Below are positions 8,397 to 18,119 of a DNA stretch of 64,000 nucleotides, piece by piece. The stretch is from Mycolicibacterium aurum (GTDB taxonomy: Bacteria > Actinomycetota > Actinomycetes > Mycobacteriales > Mycobacteriaceae). Where the stretch lies: positions 806,001 through 870,000 of the forward strand of contig NZ_LR134356.1 of the NCBI RefSeq assembly GCF_900637195.1. The letters run 5' to 3'. The stretch's first letter is position 1, and each line of letters opens with the position of its first letter. The notes under the pieces are model-generated. The model was not told where the DNA came from, made no database searches, and saw only the letters and a program-made list of their open reading frames with translations. The position numbers and the translations under genes were made by a program.

Positions 8397-9362
8397 CTAG
8401 CGCGGGACGAGGTTGCGCAGCGGCTCGCCGCGCACCAGCCGCCCGATATTGGCCGCGACGTCGTCGGCGCGCCCGGCGAACGTATCGCGGGTGACGCCCG
8501 ACGAGTGCGGCGTCATCAGCAGGTTGGGAAGCTCGGAGAACGGCAGATCGCTTGGCGCACAACCCACTCCGTCGACCGGATAGCGATACCAGACATCGAT
8601 GGCAGCACCCTTGATCACGTTGGTGGACAGCGCGTCGTAGAGCGCCTGCTCCTGCACCAGCGGTCCGCGGCCGACGTTGATGAGCACTCCCTCGGGACCC
8701 AGGGCCGCCAATTGCGGCGCACCGATCATGCCTTCGGTCTCGGCGGTCAAGGGCGCCGACACCACCACCACGTCGCTGTCGCGCATCAGCCTGTCCAGGT
8801 GGCCGGTGTCGCCCACCCACGTCAGCCCGGTACCTTCCGGCACGCGGCCTGAGCCGGTGACCGCCGAGCCGGTACATCCGAACGCCTGCAGCAGTTTCCA
8901 GCTGCGCTGCCCGATATGCCCGAAACCCACGAAGCCGACGTGCGCCTCCCCGAGCGTGGGTGTCTGCGGTATCGACCTGTCGTAGACCGAGGTGGCCCAG
9001 ACGCCACCGCGCAGCGCAGCATCCTGGGTCAGGAACCCGCGGTGCAGCAGGGTCGCGGCACTGACCACGTACTCGGAGATCGAGCGTTCGTGGTGAAAGG
9101 CGTTGGCCACCAACACGGTCTCGGGAAGCGCGGCGAGGTCGATTCGGTCGGTGCCCGCCGCGGCGGGGTGCACCAGCCGCAGCTTCTCCGCGGTCCTGGC
9201 CATCTCGGCGGTGAACCTACTCCCGACGAACACCTCGGCGTCGCGCAGCACCTCGTCCGGCACGCCGTCGACATGCCAGCCGACGTCCGTGCCCGGCGGC
9301 AGCATCGCCTCAAGGCGTTGCCGGTGCGGTACCAGGTTCGGGTCTATCACCACCACTTTCAC
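8397..9362 (-). CDS. D-isomer-specific 2-hydroxyacid dehydrogenase
   Basis: Predicted 321-residue NAD(P)-dependent dehydrogenase. The Rossmann dinucleotide motif is VGFVGFGHIGQRSW at about 141-154. Further landmarks are INVGRGPLVQE (about 220-230, containing the substrate-binding Arg region) and the catalytic His in LLMTPHSSG near the end. The gene starts one base after the glucarate dehydratase stops, so the two are almost certainly co-translated. In context it may reduce or oxidise a hydroxy or keto acid derived from hexarates, but D-glucarate breakdown does not strictly need it; the substrate is inferred only from position. Confidence 0.85.
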   Translation of the reverse strand: MKVVVIDPNLVPHRQRLEAMLPPGTDVGWHVDGVPDEVLRDAEVFVGSRFTAEMARTAEKLRLVHPAAAGTDRIDLAALPETVLVANAFHHERSISEYVVSAATLLHRGFLTQDAALRGGVWATSVYDRSIPQTPTLGEAHVGFVGFGHIGQRSWKLLQAFGCTGSAVTGSGRVPEGTGLTWVGDTGHLDRLMRDSDVVVVSAPLTAETEGMIGAPQLAALGPEGVLINVGRGPLVQEQALYDALSTNVIKGAAIDVWYRYPVDGVGCAPSDLPFSELPNLLMTPHSSGVTRDTFAGRADDVAANIGRLVRGEPLRNLVPR

Positions 9363-9363
9363 G

Positions 9364-10716
9364 TCAGCGCCGATCCAGGGCGGGACGCTTGCTGTCGAAT
9401 GTCCAGCCGGGTATCAGATACTGCATGGCGGCCGCGTCGTCACGGCTGCCCAGACCTTCGCGCTGGTAGAGCTTATGGGCGGCGGCGACCGCCGACTCGT
9501 CGAGTGCCACGCCCAGGCCGGGCGCGTCGGGCACGCTCAGATACCCGTCGACGATCGGATACGGGTCGGTGGTGATGGCCTGGCCGTCCTGCCAGATCCA
9601 ATGCGTGTCGATGGCGGTGATGTCGCCCGGGGCGGCTGCCGCCACGTGGGTGAACATCGCGAGCGACACGTCGAAGTGGTTGTTGGAGTGTGATCCCCAC
9701 GTCAGACCCCAGGCCTCGCAGAGTTGCGCGACCCGCACCGACCCGGCCATCGTCCAGAAGTGGGGGTCGGCCAGCGGGATGTCCACGGCGCCGGAACGGA
9801 TGGCGTGACCCATCTCGCGCCAGTCGGTGGCGATCATGTTCGTCGCGGTCGGCAGGCCGGTGGCCCGTTTGAACTCGGCCATCACCTCGCGGCCGGAGAA
9901 TCCGCCCTCGGGGCCCACCGGGTCCTCCGCGTAGGCGAGGACGTCACGAAGCTCGCGGCACGTGGTGATCGCATCGGCGAGCAACCATCCTCCGTTGGGG
10001 TCCAACGTGATTCGAGCGTCGGGGAAGCGCTCAGCCAGTGCGATGACGGCCTTGGCCTCGTCCGCGGCGGGCAGCACGCCGCCCTTGAGCTTGAAGTCGG
10101 CGAAGCCGTACCGGGCGCGGGCCGCCTCGGCCAGCCGGACCACCGCATCAGGAGTCATTGCCTCGTCGTGCCGGACCCGCAGCCAGTCGTCGGCCGGATT
10201 CTGGGAGGGCTCCTCGTCGGCCGCAGAGCGGTACGCGAGGTCGGTCTTCGTGCGGTCACCGACGAAGAACAGGTAGCCGAGGGCCTGCACCCGTGACCGT
10301 TGCCTGCCGTCCCCCAGCAGCGCCGCCACCGGCACCTCCAGGTACTGACCGAGCAGGTCGAGCAGCGCGGATTCGACGGCGGTGACGGCGTGCACGGTCA
10401 CCCGCAGGTCGAAGGTCTGCGCCCCGCGCCCGCCGGCGTCGCGGTCGGCGAACGCACGGCGGATGTCGTTGAGGACCGCGTGGTGGTCACCGATCGGGCG
10501 GCCGGCGATGATCGCGCGGGCGTCCTCAAGGGTCTGCCGGATCGGTTCGCCGCCGGGCACCTCGCCGACCCCGGTGTTGCCCGCCGAGTCGTGCAGGATC
10601 AGCAGATTGCGGGTGAAGAAGGGGCCGTGCGCACCGGACAGGTTCAACAGCATGCTGTCGTGACCGGCGATCGGTACGACGGTCACGTCGGTGATGACGG
10701 GGGTGTGCCTACTCAT
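9364..10716 (-). CDS. gudD: Glucarate dehydratase (enolase superfamily), copy 1
   Basis: Predicted 450-residue enzyme, matching the E. coli GudD length. It dehydrates D-glucarate (and often L-idarate) to 5-dehydro-4-deoxy-D-glucarate in the cytoplasm. Diagnostic features are KLKGG at 209-213 with the general-base lysine, the metal-ligand region TLDPNGG at 237-243, [10 protein letters not shown] at 263-272, and SHSNNH at 342-347 with the second catalytic histidine. The C-terminal part ([12 protein letters not shown]) matches the family. It is transcribed with the downstream 2-hydroxyacid dehydrogenase and lies 21 bp after an IclR gene. A shorter, divergent paralogue is at 23423. Confidence 0.9.
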   Translation of the reverse strand: MSRHTPVITDVTVVPIAGHDSMLLNLSGAHGPFFTRNLLILHDSAGNTGVGEVPGGEPIRQTLEDARAIIAGRPIGDHHAVLNDIRRAFADRDAGGRGAQTFDLRVTVHAVTAVESALLDLLGQYLEVPVAALLGDGRQRSRVQALGYLFFVGDRTKTDLAYRSAADEEPSQNPADDWLRVRHDEAMTPDAVVRLAEAARARYGFADFKLKGGVLPAADEAKAVIALAERFPDARITLDPNGGWLLADAITTCRELRDVLAYAEDPVGPEGGFSGREVMAEFKRATGLPTATNMIATDWREMGHAIRSGAVDIPLADPHFWTMAGSVRVAQLCEAWGLTWGSHSNNHFDVSLAMFTHVAAAAPGDITAIDTHWIWQDGQAITTDPYPIVDGYLSVPDAPGLGVALDESAVAAAHKLYQREGLGSRDDAAAMQYLIPGWTFDSKRPALDRR

Positions 10717-10737
10717 CTGGGATCAGTTTCCAATCAG

Positions 10738-11538
10738 TCATGAGGCGAACCACTTGTCGCCGTCGGCCAGTGGACGGACCACGCGAGAGACCTTGTCTCC
10801 CATGGTCCGAAGCGCGTCGATGATCTCGCGTTCGCGTTGGGGGTCCAGCCGGTCCACCGGCACCGACGCGCTGATCGCGTCCTGTGCGGGTCTGCAGTAG
10901 CGCAGCGGCACCGCGAAGCAGCGCAGTCCGACGGTGTTCTCTTGGTCGTCGCAGGCGTAGCCGCGCACCCGGACGTCGTCGAGCTCGTGGTCCAGGACGC
11001 TGCGGTCGGTGATGGTCTGCGGAGTCAACGCTTTCAGTGCGGCAGGCACGTGCTCGTCGCGCTGCGCGCCGAACCGTTCGGCCAGCAATGCCTTGCCCAG
11101 TGACGTGGCGTAGGCGGGCAGCCGCCGTCCGACGCGGTTCGCGATTCTGGTGTACTGCTTGGATTCTCGGGTGGCGAGGTAGACGATGTCGGTGCCGTCG
11201 AGCCGGCCGAGGTGGAATGTCTCGTCGAGGTCGGCCCGCAGATCGTCGAGGAACGGCGTGATCAGCGGCAGGTACGGGTCGCTGTCGAGGTAGCTGGTAC
11301 CGACCAGGAGCGCGCGGATCCCGATGCCGTACAGCGTGCCGGTGTGCTCGCTGCGCACCCAGCCCTGGGCCACGAGGGTGCGCAGCAGCGCGTGTGCGCT
11401 GCTGCGGGGCATGTCGAGAGCATCGCTGATCTCGCGCAGCCGGGCGGGCTCGTCGTGCCGGGCAGCCAGGTACTCGAGAAGTTCCACGGTGCGAACCGCC
11501 GACTTCACCTTGCGCACCGAGATGTCGGGGTCGGTCAC
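10738..11538 (-). CDS. IclR-family transcriptional regulator
   Basis: Predicted 266-residue regulator with GTG start preceded by GAGGGG. The N-terminal winged helix (about 10-75) contains LREISDALDMPRSSAHALLRTL. The effector domain (about 85-260) contains DIVYLATRES and the LPAYATSLGKALLAE signature common in IclR proteins. It lies in the same direction between the TSUP gene and glucarate dehydratase, so it probably controls this hexarate region; family members with aldarate clusters respond to pathway intermediates. The ligand is an inference from context. Confidence 0.88.
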   Translation of the reverse strand: MTDPDISVRKVKSAVRTVELLEYLAARHDEPARLREISDALDMPRSSAHALLRTLVAQGWVRSEHTGTLYGIGIRALLVGTSYLDSDPYLPLITPFLDDLRADLDETFHLGRLDGTDIVYLATRESKQYTRIANRVGRRLPAYATSLGKALLAERFGAQRDEHVPAALKALTPQTITDRSVLDHELDDVRVRGYACDDQENTVGLRCFAVPLRYCRPAQDAISASVPVDRLDPQREREIIDALRTMGDKVSRVVRPLADGDKWFAS

Positions 11539-11548
11539 GGTGTACCCC

Positions 11549-12271
11549 TCAGAGCGTCAGCAGTTCGCGACCGATCAGGACGAGGGCGCCCGCCGCCGAG
11601 ACGGCGATGGCCAACCAGCGCAGCCGGCGCGGGTTCAGGTGCCGATTGACCACCCGGGAGAGCAGATAGCCGGCGATCGCTGCCGGGGCCAGTATCGCGA
11701 ACCCCCACCACGTGTGCCGATTCACCGCGCCGGTGAGGCCCAGCACCACCAGCGACATCAGCGACCCGATGAGAAAGAAGCCACCCATGGTGCCGCGCAG
11801 CTCCGCGCCGCTGCTGCGCTGCCACACCAGTGCCATCGGCGGGCCGCCGATCGCCGTCGCCGTGCCGAGCAGTCCCGACGCCGCGCCCGCGGCCACCACG
11901 TTGCGTCGGTGAGGCACCGGCGCCCAGCCGCTGCTGGTCAGCACCACACCACCCAGCACCACGCCGGCCAGCAGGATCGACAGCGCGCGGTGCGGAAGTG
12001 CGGCAAGCAGCAACGCTCCCGCGATCGTGCCGGGAACCCGGCCCACCAGGGCCCATCCCGTGCCGCGCAGATTGATCGCCTCGCGTTCGCGGACCACCAC
12101 GATCAGGGTCACCAGCGTGGCCACCATGATCAGCGTGCCGGGGATCAGTGCGGGATCCACCAGTGCGACGATCGGGGCGGCGAACATCCCGATGCCGAAG
12201 CCGATCGAGGACTGCAGCGCCGAGGCGAACAGGATCGCTGCTGCAAGTAGGCAATACGACGTGACACTCAC
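11549..12271 (-). CDS. TSUP-family (TauE/SafE) membrane exporter
   Basis: Predicted 240-residue integral membrane protein with about eight hydrophobic segments. The N-terminal SSIGFGIGMFAAPIVALVDP motif and the GLLGTATAIGGPPMALVWQ motif in the middle are the repeated signatures of the sulfite/organic-anion exporter family. It uses a GTG start overlapping the stop of the upstream ABC ATPase by 4 bp, so it belongs to the importer operon. Family members move sulfite, sulfonates or small organic anions; here it may release an acidic by-product or act as an extra carboxylate carrier. Substrate unknown. Confidence 0.8.
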   Translation of the reverse strand: MSVTSYCLLAAAILFASALQSSIGFGIGMFAAPIVALVDPALIPGTLIMVATLVTLIVVVREREAINLRGTGWALVGRVPGTIAGALLLAALPHRALSILLAGVVLGGVVLTSSGWAPVPHRRNVVAAGAASGLLGTATAIGGPPMALVWQRSSGAELRGTMGGFFLIGSLMSLVVLGLTGAVNRHTWWGFAILAPAAIAGYLLSRVVNRHLNPRRLRWLAIAVSAAGALVLIGRELLTL

Positions 12272-13272
12272 ACCGGCACGGTTTCACGCCCGCTCCCCTC
12301 CAGCAGCATCGGGTGGTGGCACAGTGCCGTGTGGTCGGCCGCCTCGGGATCCACCGCAGCGGCAGGAACCGTCGTCGCGCACACCTCGGTCGCCTTCCAG
12401 CACCGGGTGCGGAAACGGCAACCGGACGGCGGGTTGATCGGGCTGGGTACCTCACCCTTGAGCAGGATGCGCTGCTTGCGCTGGTCGTGGTCCAGCGTGG
12501 GCGCGGCCGACATCAGGGCCGCGGTGTACGGATGGTTGGACCGTTCGAAAACGGCTTCGGTGGGGCCGTTCTCGACGATCTTTCCGAGGTACATCACTGC
12601 CACCCGGTCGGCCACGTGGCGCACCACCGACAGGTCGTGGGAGATGAAGATGTAGCTGATCTTGAGCTGGTCCTGTAGATCGTTGAGCAGGTTGAGTACC
12701 TGGGCCTGCACCGACAGATCCAGCGCGGAAACCGGCTCGTCGCAGATGATCACATCGGGGTTGAGCGCCAACGCACGCGCGATGCCGATGCGCTGACGCT
12801 GCCCGCCGGAGAACTCCTGCGGAAACTTGTTGGCGGCCTTGGCGCCCAGTCCCACCAGATCGAGCAGACCGCGCACCCGCATGTCGCGGTCTGCGCGATT
12901 TTTCACCACACCCTTGTGGCTGCGCCACGGCTCGGCGATGATCTCGGCGGCCGACATCCTGGCGTTCAGCGACGCGTAGGGGTCCTGGAACACCATCTGC
13001 ACGCGGCTGCGGAACTTCAGCAGGTCGGCACCCTTGAGGCTGAACGGGTCGACGCCGTCGAAACGCACCGTCCCCTCGTCGGGGCGCTCCAGCATCATCA
13101 GGGTTCGCGCCAAAGTCGATTTCCCGCAGCCGGACTCGCCCACCAGGCCCAGGGTCTCGCCGCGGCCCAGGCTGAGTGTGATGCCGTCGAGGGCGTGCAG
13201 CCTGTTCTTGGCGTGGGGTACCCGGAACGACTTACGGACGTCGCGGACCTCGAGCAATGTGTTGTCAGACAT
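12268..13272 (-). CDS. Opp/Dpp-type ABC transporter ATP-binding protein (DppF/OppF-like)
   Basis: Predicted 334-residue ATPase. Walker [10 protein letters not shown] is near residue 45-53, the ABC signature FSGGQRQR near 155, Walker B VIICDEP just after, and the D-loop SALDLS follows. The C-terminal oligopeptide-transporter extension contains the Cys-rich stretch SGCRFRTRCWKATEVC, which in the family can carry an iron-sulfur cluster. The start overlaps the preceding ATPase stop by 8 bp. It is the last ATPase of an importer encoded by five consecutive genes from 17811 down to 12268. Confidence 0.9.
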   Translation of the reverse strand: MSDNTLLEVRDVRKSFRVPHAKNRLHALDGITLSLGRGETLGLVGESGCGKSTLARTLMMLERPDEGTVRFDGVDPFSLKGADLLKFRSRVQMVFQDPYASLNARMSAAEIIAEPWRSHKGVVKNRADRDMRVRGLLDLVGLGAKAANKFPQEFSGGQRQRIGIARALALNPDVIICDEPVSALDLSVQAQVLNLLNDLQDQLKISYIFISHDLSVVRHVADRVAVMYLGKIVENGPTEAVFERSNHPYTAALMSAAPTLDHDQRKQRILLKGEVPSPINPPSGCRFRTRCWKATEVCATTVPAAAVDPEAADHTALCHHPMLLEGSGRETVPV

Positions 13273-14287
13273 GGGAGACCTCTTCCGGGAAGTGGCACGC
13301 GGCCTGGCGATTCGCACCCACGCCGGCCAGGGCGGGCCGGGTGGTGCGGCAGATGTCGGACACGATCGGACACCGGTCCTGGTAGACGCAGCCCTCGGGG
13401 ATCGCGTGCAGGTCCGGTGGGGTGCCGCCGATCGACTTCAGGGTGTCACCGCGTCGGGCGTTGACCGGCACGGAGTTCAGCAGGCCCTTGGTGTAGGGAT
13501 GCTTGGGATTGGCGAAGACCTCGGCAACCGTGCCGGTCTCGATGACGTTGCCGGCGTACATGATCGCCACCCGGTCGGCCTCCTCGGCGACGAGTGCGAG
13601 GTCGTGGGTGATGAGCACGACGGCCATGTGGTACTCCGCGCGCAGATCCCGCAGCAGCGCCATGATCTGTGCCTGCACCGTGACGTCGAGCGCGGTCGTG
13701 GGTTCGTCGGCGATCAGCACGCTGGGATTGAGCGCCACCGCCATCGCGATGAGCAGTCGCTGCCGCATGCCGCCGGAGAACTGGTGCGGGTAGGAGTTCA
13801 ACCGGGTCTCGGGTTGGGGGATGCCCACGCGGGTCATCAGTTCCACGGCCTTGCGTTTGGCGTCCTTGGCGTTCATGCCCTGGTGGATCCGGAACGGTTC
13901 GGCCAGCTGCGTTCCCACGGTGTAGAGCGGGTTCAGTGCGGTCAGCGCATCCTGGAACACGATCGCCAGTTCGGTCCCGGCCATCTCGCGGCGCTTCTTG
14001 CGGTCGGCGGTGATCAGGTCCACGTCCCCGAGCTTTGCCGTGCCTCCGACGATGTCGGCCACCGGTTCGAGCAGACCGACGAGCGCGGTCGCGGTCATCG
14101 ACTTACCGCAGCCGGATTCGCCCAGCAGCGCCAGGGTTTCGCCGCGGCGGGCAGTGAAGGACACCTCGTTGACCGCGCGGAGCGTGCCGGTGATGGTGCG
14201 GACCTCGACGGACAGACCGTCGACCTCGAGCACCGGGGTCGCGTCGACCTCGTCGACATGGACATGGTGATCGACCAGTGCAGTCAT
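13265..14287 (-). CDS. Opp/Dpp-type ABC transporter ATP-binding protein (DppD/OppD-like)
   Basis: Predicted 340-residue ATPase starting at the ATG at 14287, which shares one base with the stop of the upstream permease. It has Walker [10 protein letters not shown] (note Met where Thr is usual, seen in many OppD proteins), signature FSGGMRQR, Walker [13 protein letters not shown] and the C-terminal Cys-rich motif [17 protein letters not shown] His/Val-rich N-terminal extension (HHVHVDEVD) precedes the domain. It pairs with the downstream DppF-like ATPase to power the importer. Confidence 0.9.
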   Translation of the reverse strand: MTALVDHHVHVDEVDATPVLEVDGLSVEVRTITGTLRAVNEVSFTARRGETLALLGESGCGKSMTATALVGLLEPVADIVGGTAKLGDVDLITADRKKRREMAGTELAIVFQDALTALNPLYTVGTQLAEPFRIHQGMNAKDAKRKAVELMTRVGIPQPETRLNSYPHQFSGGMRQRLLIAMAVALNPSVLIADEPTTALDVTVQAQIMALLRDLRAEYHMAVVLITHDLALVAEEADRVAIMYAGNVIETGTVAEVFANPKHPYTKGLLNSVPVNARRGDTLKSIGGTPPDLHAIPEGCVYQDRCPIVSDICRTTRPALAGVGANRQAACHFPEEVSHV

Positions 14288-15270
14288 CAGAGCGCCTTTC
14301 CGGACTTGGTGAACTTGGACAGTCGCTTCTGGGGGACGGTCAGTCGCCAGCGCTGCGCGGGATCGGTGGCGATGCGGGCCCAGGCGGCCAGGATGGTGGC
14401 GGACACGGTGGTGATGACGATGGCCAGGCCGGGGAAGAACGACAGCCACCATGCGGTGTGCAGGTAGGTACGGCCCTGGGAGACCATCAGGCCCCAGCTG
14501 ACGTCGGGCGGCTGGATGCCGATACCGAGAAAGCTCAGCGAGCTCTCCGCCAGCATCACGTAGCAGAAGTCCAGCGTCGCGACGGTCAGCAGGGTGGGCA
14601 GCACGATGGGCAGGACGTGGCGCCAGATGATCGAGTTGGCGCTTGCGCCGAAAGTGCGGGCGGCGTCCACGAACACGCGGCTCTGCAGCTCGGCCGATTC
14701 GGCCCGTGCGGTGCGCAGGTATACCGGGATACGGGTGATCGCCAGCACCAGAACGATGTTGGCGGCGCTGGGGGAGAAGACGTAGAGCACGACGACGGCG
14801 AGCAGCAGGGACGGAAAGCTCATGATGACGTCGGCGATCCGCATCGCGAGGGTCTCGCGCCAGCCGCGGTAGAAGCCGGCCCACATGCCGATCGCGGAGC
14901 CGATGATCGCGGAGATGACGACCGCCGGAACCGCCACCGACAGGGTGGTCTGGCAGGCGACGATCAGGCGGGCCAGCATGCTGCGGCCCAGTGGGTCGGT
15001 ACCGAGGATGTTGGCCCAGCCGTACGAGAGGGTGAACGGCGCCTGGTTGGAGTTGTCCAGGTCGATGCGCGTGGCCAGGTCACCCATCAGCATGGGTCCG
15101 AAAATCGCAGTTAGGAAGACGAATCCGAGCACGCACACCGCCGCGGCGGCGACGCGGTCGTTGGCCAGCAGTCGGAACCACTTGGAGGTTCCCGACGTAC
15201 GCGACGCGGTGTCGTCCTCGCCGACGATCGCAGTGGTGGGTTTGACCGGAACCAGGTCGATCTGAGTCAT
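14287..15270 (-). CDS. Opp/Dpp-type ABC transporter permease (DppC/OppC-like)
   Basis: Predicted 327-residue inner-membrane permease with about six membrane segments. The N-terminal OppC-type segment (FRLLANDRVAAAAVCVLGFVF) and the transport-complex loop EAA-like motif (ARTFGASANSIIWRHVLP) identify the subfamily. WANILGTDPLGRSMLARL is the classic DppC/OppC signature. It is 19 bp downstream of the partner permease and shares a base with the following ATPase start. Confidence 0.9.
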   Translation of the reverse strand: MTQIDLVPVKPTTAIVGEDDTASRTSGTSKWFRLLANDRVAAAAVCVLGFVFLTAIFGPMLMGDLATRIDLDNSNQAPFTLSYGWANILGTDPLGRSMLARLIVACQTTLSVAVPAVVISAIIGSAIGMWAGFYRGWRETLAMRIADVIMSFPSLLLAVVVLYVFSPSAANIVLVLAITRIPVYLRTARAESAELQSRVFVDAARTFGASANSIIWRHVLPIVLPTLLTVATLDFCYVMLAESSLSFLGIGIQPPDVSWGLMVSQGRTYLHTAWWLSFFPGLAIVITTVSATILAAWARIATDPAQRWRLTVPQKRLSKFTKSGKAL

Positions 15271-15289
15271 GAGTGTGCTCCTAGCCGTC

Positions 15290-16219
15290 TTAGATTCGAG
15301 CCGGTTCGCGCACCCGCGCGTCGAGCAGCGCGTAGCAGGCGTCGATGATGATGTTGAGCAGGAAGATGCTGACCGCGGTGAGCAGGACCGCTGCCTGCAG
15401 GACGGCGAAGTCGCGCTGCAGGATCGCGTCGATCATCAGCTTGCCGATGCCGGGCCATCCGAAGATCGCCTCGACCACCACCGCGCCGTTGATCAGCCCG
15501 ACGGCCAGGTCGCCGGCGACGGTCAGCGCCGGGGCGGCGGCATTGCGCAGCGCGTGGTGCGTGACCACACGGAAATCGCCTGCGCCCTTACTGCGGGCCA
15601 GCCGTACGTACGGTGCCGACAGGGCGGACACCATGGCGCCGCGCACCACCTGGGTGAGCACGCCCAGCGGCCGGATCATCAGCGTGGCGATCGGCAGGAT
15701 CCACGACAGCATGCCGGCGTCGGTGCCGGACGTGGGCAGTACCCCGAGCAGTACCGCGAACAGCCAGACGCCGGTGATGGCGAACCAGAAGTCGGGGATG
15801 CTCGCCGCGGTCATGGACAGCAGGCTGGAGAACCGGTCGGCCAGCGAGTTCGGCCGGTACGCGGCCCAGCAGCCGATGATGACGGCACCGACGATGGCGA
15901 GCAGCATTGTGGTCACCGCCAGCTGCAGTGTCGCGGGAAAGGCGCGCAGTGCCATCTCGGACGCGGATTGCCCAGTGCGCAGCGAGGTTCCGAAGTCGAG
16001 GTGGATCACGCCTTTGAAGTAGTCGATCAACTGCGTGATCAGCGGGTCGTTGAATCCGTTGGCTGCGGCGAACTCCGCGCGCTGGTCGGGCGTGGCCGAC
16101 TCGGGCAGATACAGGTTCGTGGGGTCGCCGGTGAGCCTGGCGAGCAGGAACACCCCGAGGAGCACGATGATCAACGGCAGTGCGCTGGTGTACATCCGGC
16201 GCCGGACGAAGGAGAACAT
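15290..16219 (-). CDS. Opp/Dpp-type ABC transporter permease (DppB/OppB-like)
   Basis: Predicted 309-residue inner-membrane permease. The N-terminus (FVRRRMYTSALPLIIVLLGVFLLARLTGDP) is typical of DppB/OppB, followed by TPDQRAEFAAANGFNDPL. The EAA-like loop reads RSKGAGDFRVVTHHALRN, and VVEAIFGWPGIGKLMIDAI is the family C-terminal signature. It follows the substrate-binding protein gene by 20 bp. Confidence 0.9.
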   Translation of the reverse strand: MFSFVRRRMYTSALPLIIVLLGVFLLARLTGDPTNLYLPESATPDQRAEFAAANGFNDPLITQLIDYFKGVIHLDFGTSLRTGQSASEMALRAFPATLQLAVTTMLLAIVGAVIIGCWAAYRPNSLADRFSSLLSMTAASIPDFWFAITGVWLFAVLLGVLPTSGTDAGMLSWILPIATLMIRPLGVLTQVVRGAMVSALSAPYVRLARSKGAGDFRVVTHHALRNAAAPALTVAGDLAVGLINGAVVVEAIFGWPGIGKLMIDAILQRDFAVLQAAVLLTAVSIFLLNIIIDACYALLDARVREPARI

Positions 16220-16239
16220 GGGCTGGGCCTTCCCGTATG

Positions 16240-17811
16240 TCAGGACTGGTCGGTGCGGTCGGACGCGGCCGGTGTCATCGCGGCCAGCTGCATCTCGTCG
16301 CCGGTCGCCGGATTCGGTGTGTAGTCGACGCGGGCCGACTTGCCGAGAATGCCCTTCATGTGGGCGATGTAGGCCATCTGCATGATCTCCTCGGGCTCCT
16401 CGGCGAACAGCTTGGCGAACGCGTCCTGCCGTTGTTCGCCCGTCAGCGCCTCGGCCGCACGGATCTTCGCGTCGAACTCCGGTGTGCCATAGGCGGCTTG
16501 GGGTCCGTCGCTGAGCATGTACTGGTCGAGCGTAAAGGCGGCGTCACCGGCCTGGTTGCCGTGCATGATCATCAGAAGGTACGGCCCGGTGTTGGCGGGG
16601 AACGGGCGCAGCTGGTACTCCAGCTGCGCGGAGGTGTCCATCATCTCGATCTTGACGTTGAGGCCGATCTCGGCGAACTCGCTCTGCAGCACCTCGATGG
16701 TCTCGGAGATCTTCGGGAACTGAGCGGTGCGTCCGATCAGTCGGATCTGAGTGTCGACGGGCACTCCGTCGGCTTTGGCTTCGGCGATCAGGGCCTTGGC
16801 CTTGTCGAGGTCGTGCGGCCAGATCTGCAGCTGGTCGTTGTATCCGACGACGCCGGACGGAATCAGTTGGGCAGCAGGCTGTCCGAGATCTCGGAACAGC
16901 GCCTTGACGATGCCGGTGCGGTTGACGGCGTAATTGATGGCCTGACGTACCCGGATGTCGTCGAGTGGCGGCTCGGTCGCCTGCATGCGCAGCGCGGTGG
17001 TCTCGTTGTTCTGGAAGGGGACGCCCAGATCGCCGGCGCCGTCCTCGGGGCCGAGCCCGGTCGCGATGTCGGCTTCGTCGTTGGTGATCATCGCGGCCCG
17101 GACGCTGCCCTCGCTGCGCCACTGGTATTCGGCCCTGGCGAATGCCGGCGCCTCGCCCCAGTAGGTCGCGTTGCGGGCCAGCGTCAGCTTCTGGCCGTAC
17201 TCCCAGTCGGCGATCGCGTACGGGCCGGTGCCGATGGGCTCACGGACCTTCTCGGTGGTGCTGGTGGTGCGGGGCACGATCTCGATGAATGAGATACGCA
17301 GCGGCAGAATCGGATCCGGCTCGGTGGTGCCGACGACGACGGTGTTGGCGTCGGGGGTCTGCAGGCTCAGCTTCTCGTCGCCGAAGACGTACCCGTCGAC
17401 GTTGCAGTTCAGGTCGGAGTTCACCGCCCGGTCGATGGAGAACGCGGCGTCCTCGGAGGTGAACGGCGCCCCGTCGGAGAACGTCACACCGTCGCGCAGT
17501 CGGAACGTCCATTCGGTGGGCGCGGTCTGCTCCCACTCGGTGGCCAGCAGCGGCTGCAGGTCGCCGGTGGTGGAGTCGCGCTCCAGCAGTGGCTCGGTGA
17601 TGTTGGAGCGCACCACGATGCCCGTTGAGGTCAGCGACCCTTCGCACGGTTCCAGCGTCGGCGGCTCCTGCGAGAGGACGATGCGCAGTGTGTTGGGGTC
17701 GTAGGGGCCGCCGCCGGAGTTAGCGACCGTGCAACCGCTGGCGAAGGCCGTGAGTCCGGCGAGGGCCGCAGCGGCGACGGTTCGGCGCGTGAGCCTGGTG
17801 TTGGGCTTCAT
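16240..17811 (-). CDS. Family 5 extracellular solute-binding lipoprotein of Opp/Dpp ABC importer
   Basis: Predicted 523-residue lipoprotein. The ATG at 17811 follows GGGAGG. The signal sequence MKPNTRLTRRTVAAAALAG ends in the lipobox ASGC (Cys27 by my count), and its twin arginines suggest Tat export. The SBP_bac_5 domain follows: LRIVLSQEPPTLEPCEGS, then TEWTFRLRDGVTFSDGAPFT, the family hallmark, and VRQAINYAVNRTGIVKALF. Family members bind peptides, opines, nickel or oligosaccharides. Being the first gene of an operon embedded in the hexarate region suggests a carbohydrate-acid or conjugate ligand, but that is inference. Confidence 0.9.
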   Translation of the reverse strand: MKPNTRLTRRTVAAAALAGLTAFASGCTVANSGGGPYDPNTLRIVLSQEPPTLEPCEGSLTSTGIVVRSNITEPLLERDSTTGDLQPLLATEWEQTAPTEWTFRLRDGVTFSDGAPFTSEDAAFSIDRAVNSDLNCNVDGYVFGDEKLSLQTPDANTVVVGTTEPDPILPLRISFIEIVPRTTSTTEKVREPIGTGPYAIADWEYGQKLTLARNATYWGEAPAFARAEYQWRSEGSVRAAMITNDEADIATGLGPEDGAGDLGVPFQNNETTALRMQATEPPLDDIRVRQAINYAVNRTGIVKALFRDLGQPAAQLIPSGVVGYNDQLQIWPHDLDKAKALIAEAKADGVPVDTQIRLIGRTAQFPKISETIEVLQSEFAEIGLNVKIEMMDTSAQLEYQLRPFPANTGPYLLMIMHGNQAGDAAFTLDQYMLSDGPQAAYGTPEFDAKIRAAEALTGEQRQDAFAKLFAEEPEEIMQMAYIAHMKGILGKSARVDYTPNPATGDEMQLAAMTPAASDRTDQS

Positions 17812-18119
17812 GGATCCTCCCGGGCTGGGGCAGTGACGTCCACGTATGTAGATGCGAGCTGTGATGACAACCACACCGTAGGAGCGGGTCGGAAACAGCG
17901 TCAACCCCGGCCGAATGGCGTTTTCGGGGGCATTTCGAGGTCGTGATGCCGCCCGACGCGGTCCCAAAAATAGCTGTCGAGCTGCGGCTTTGCTGTTCGT
18001 CGAGCGGTGCCGATGCCGGGTGGCTCTCGACCAGGGGCCAGCTATGCGCCTTCGGTATAAGTCCATGCTATTTCGGACGTGGACGGGTATTCCCAGCTCG
18101 CCGTACCGTGGGAATCACT
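17812..18119. promoter_or_regulatory. Divergent promoter region with 7-bp inverted repeat
   Basis: This 308-bp gap lies between the importer operon and a divergent 2-hydroxyacid dehydrogenase. A perfect inverted repeat ATTCCCA-N13-TGGGAAT occupies 18089-18115, ending five bases before the ATG at 18120, where a bound repressor would block initiation. A TATAAG sequence at about 18055 is a possible -10 for the right-hand gene. No small coding region is supported. Confidence 0.4.

Noticed and set aside
13034..14467. Long open frame opposite the ABC ATPase genes
   Set aside because: It crosses two confident ATPase genes antisense and has a His/Gly/Arg-rich composition without any motif.
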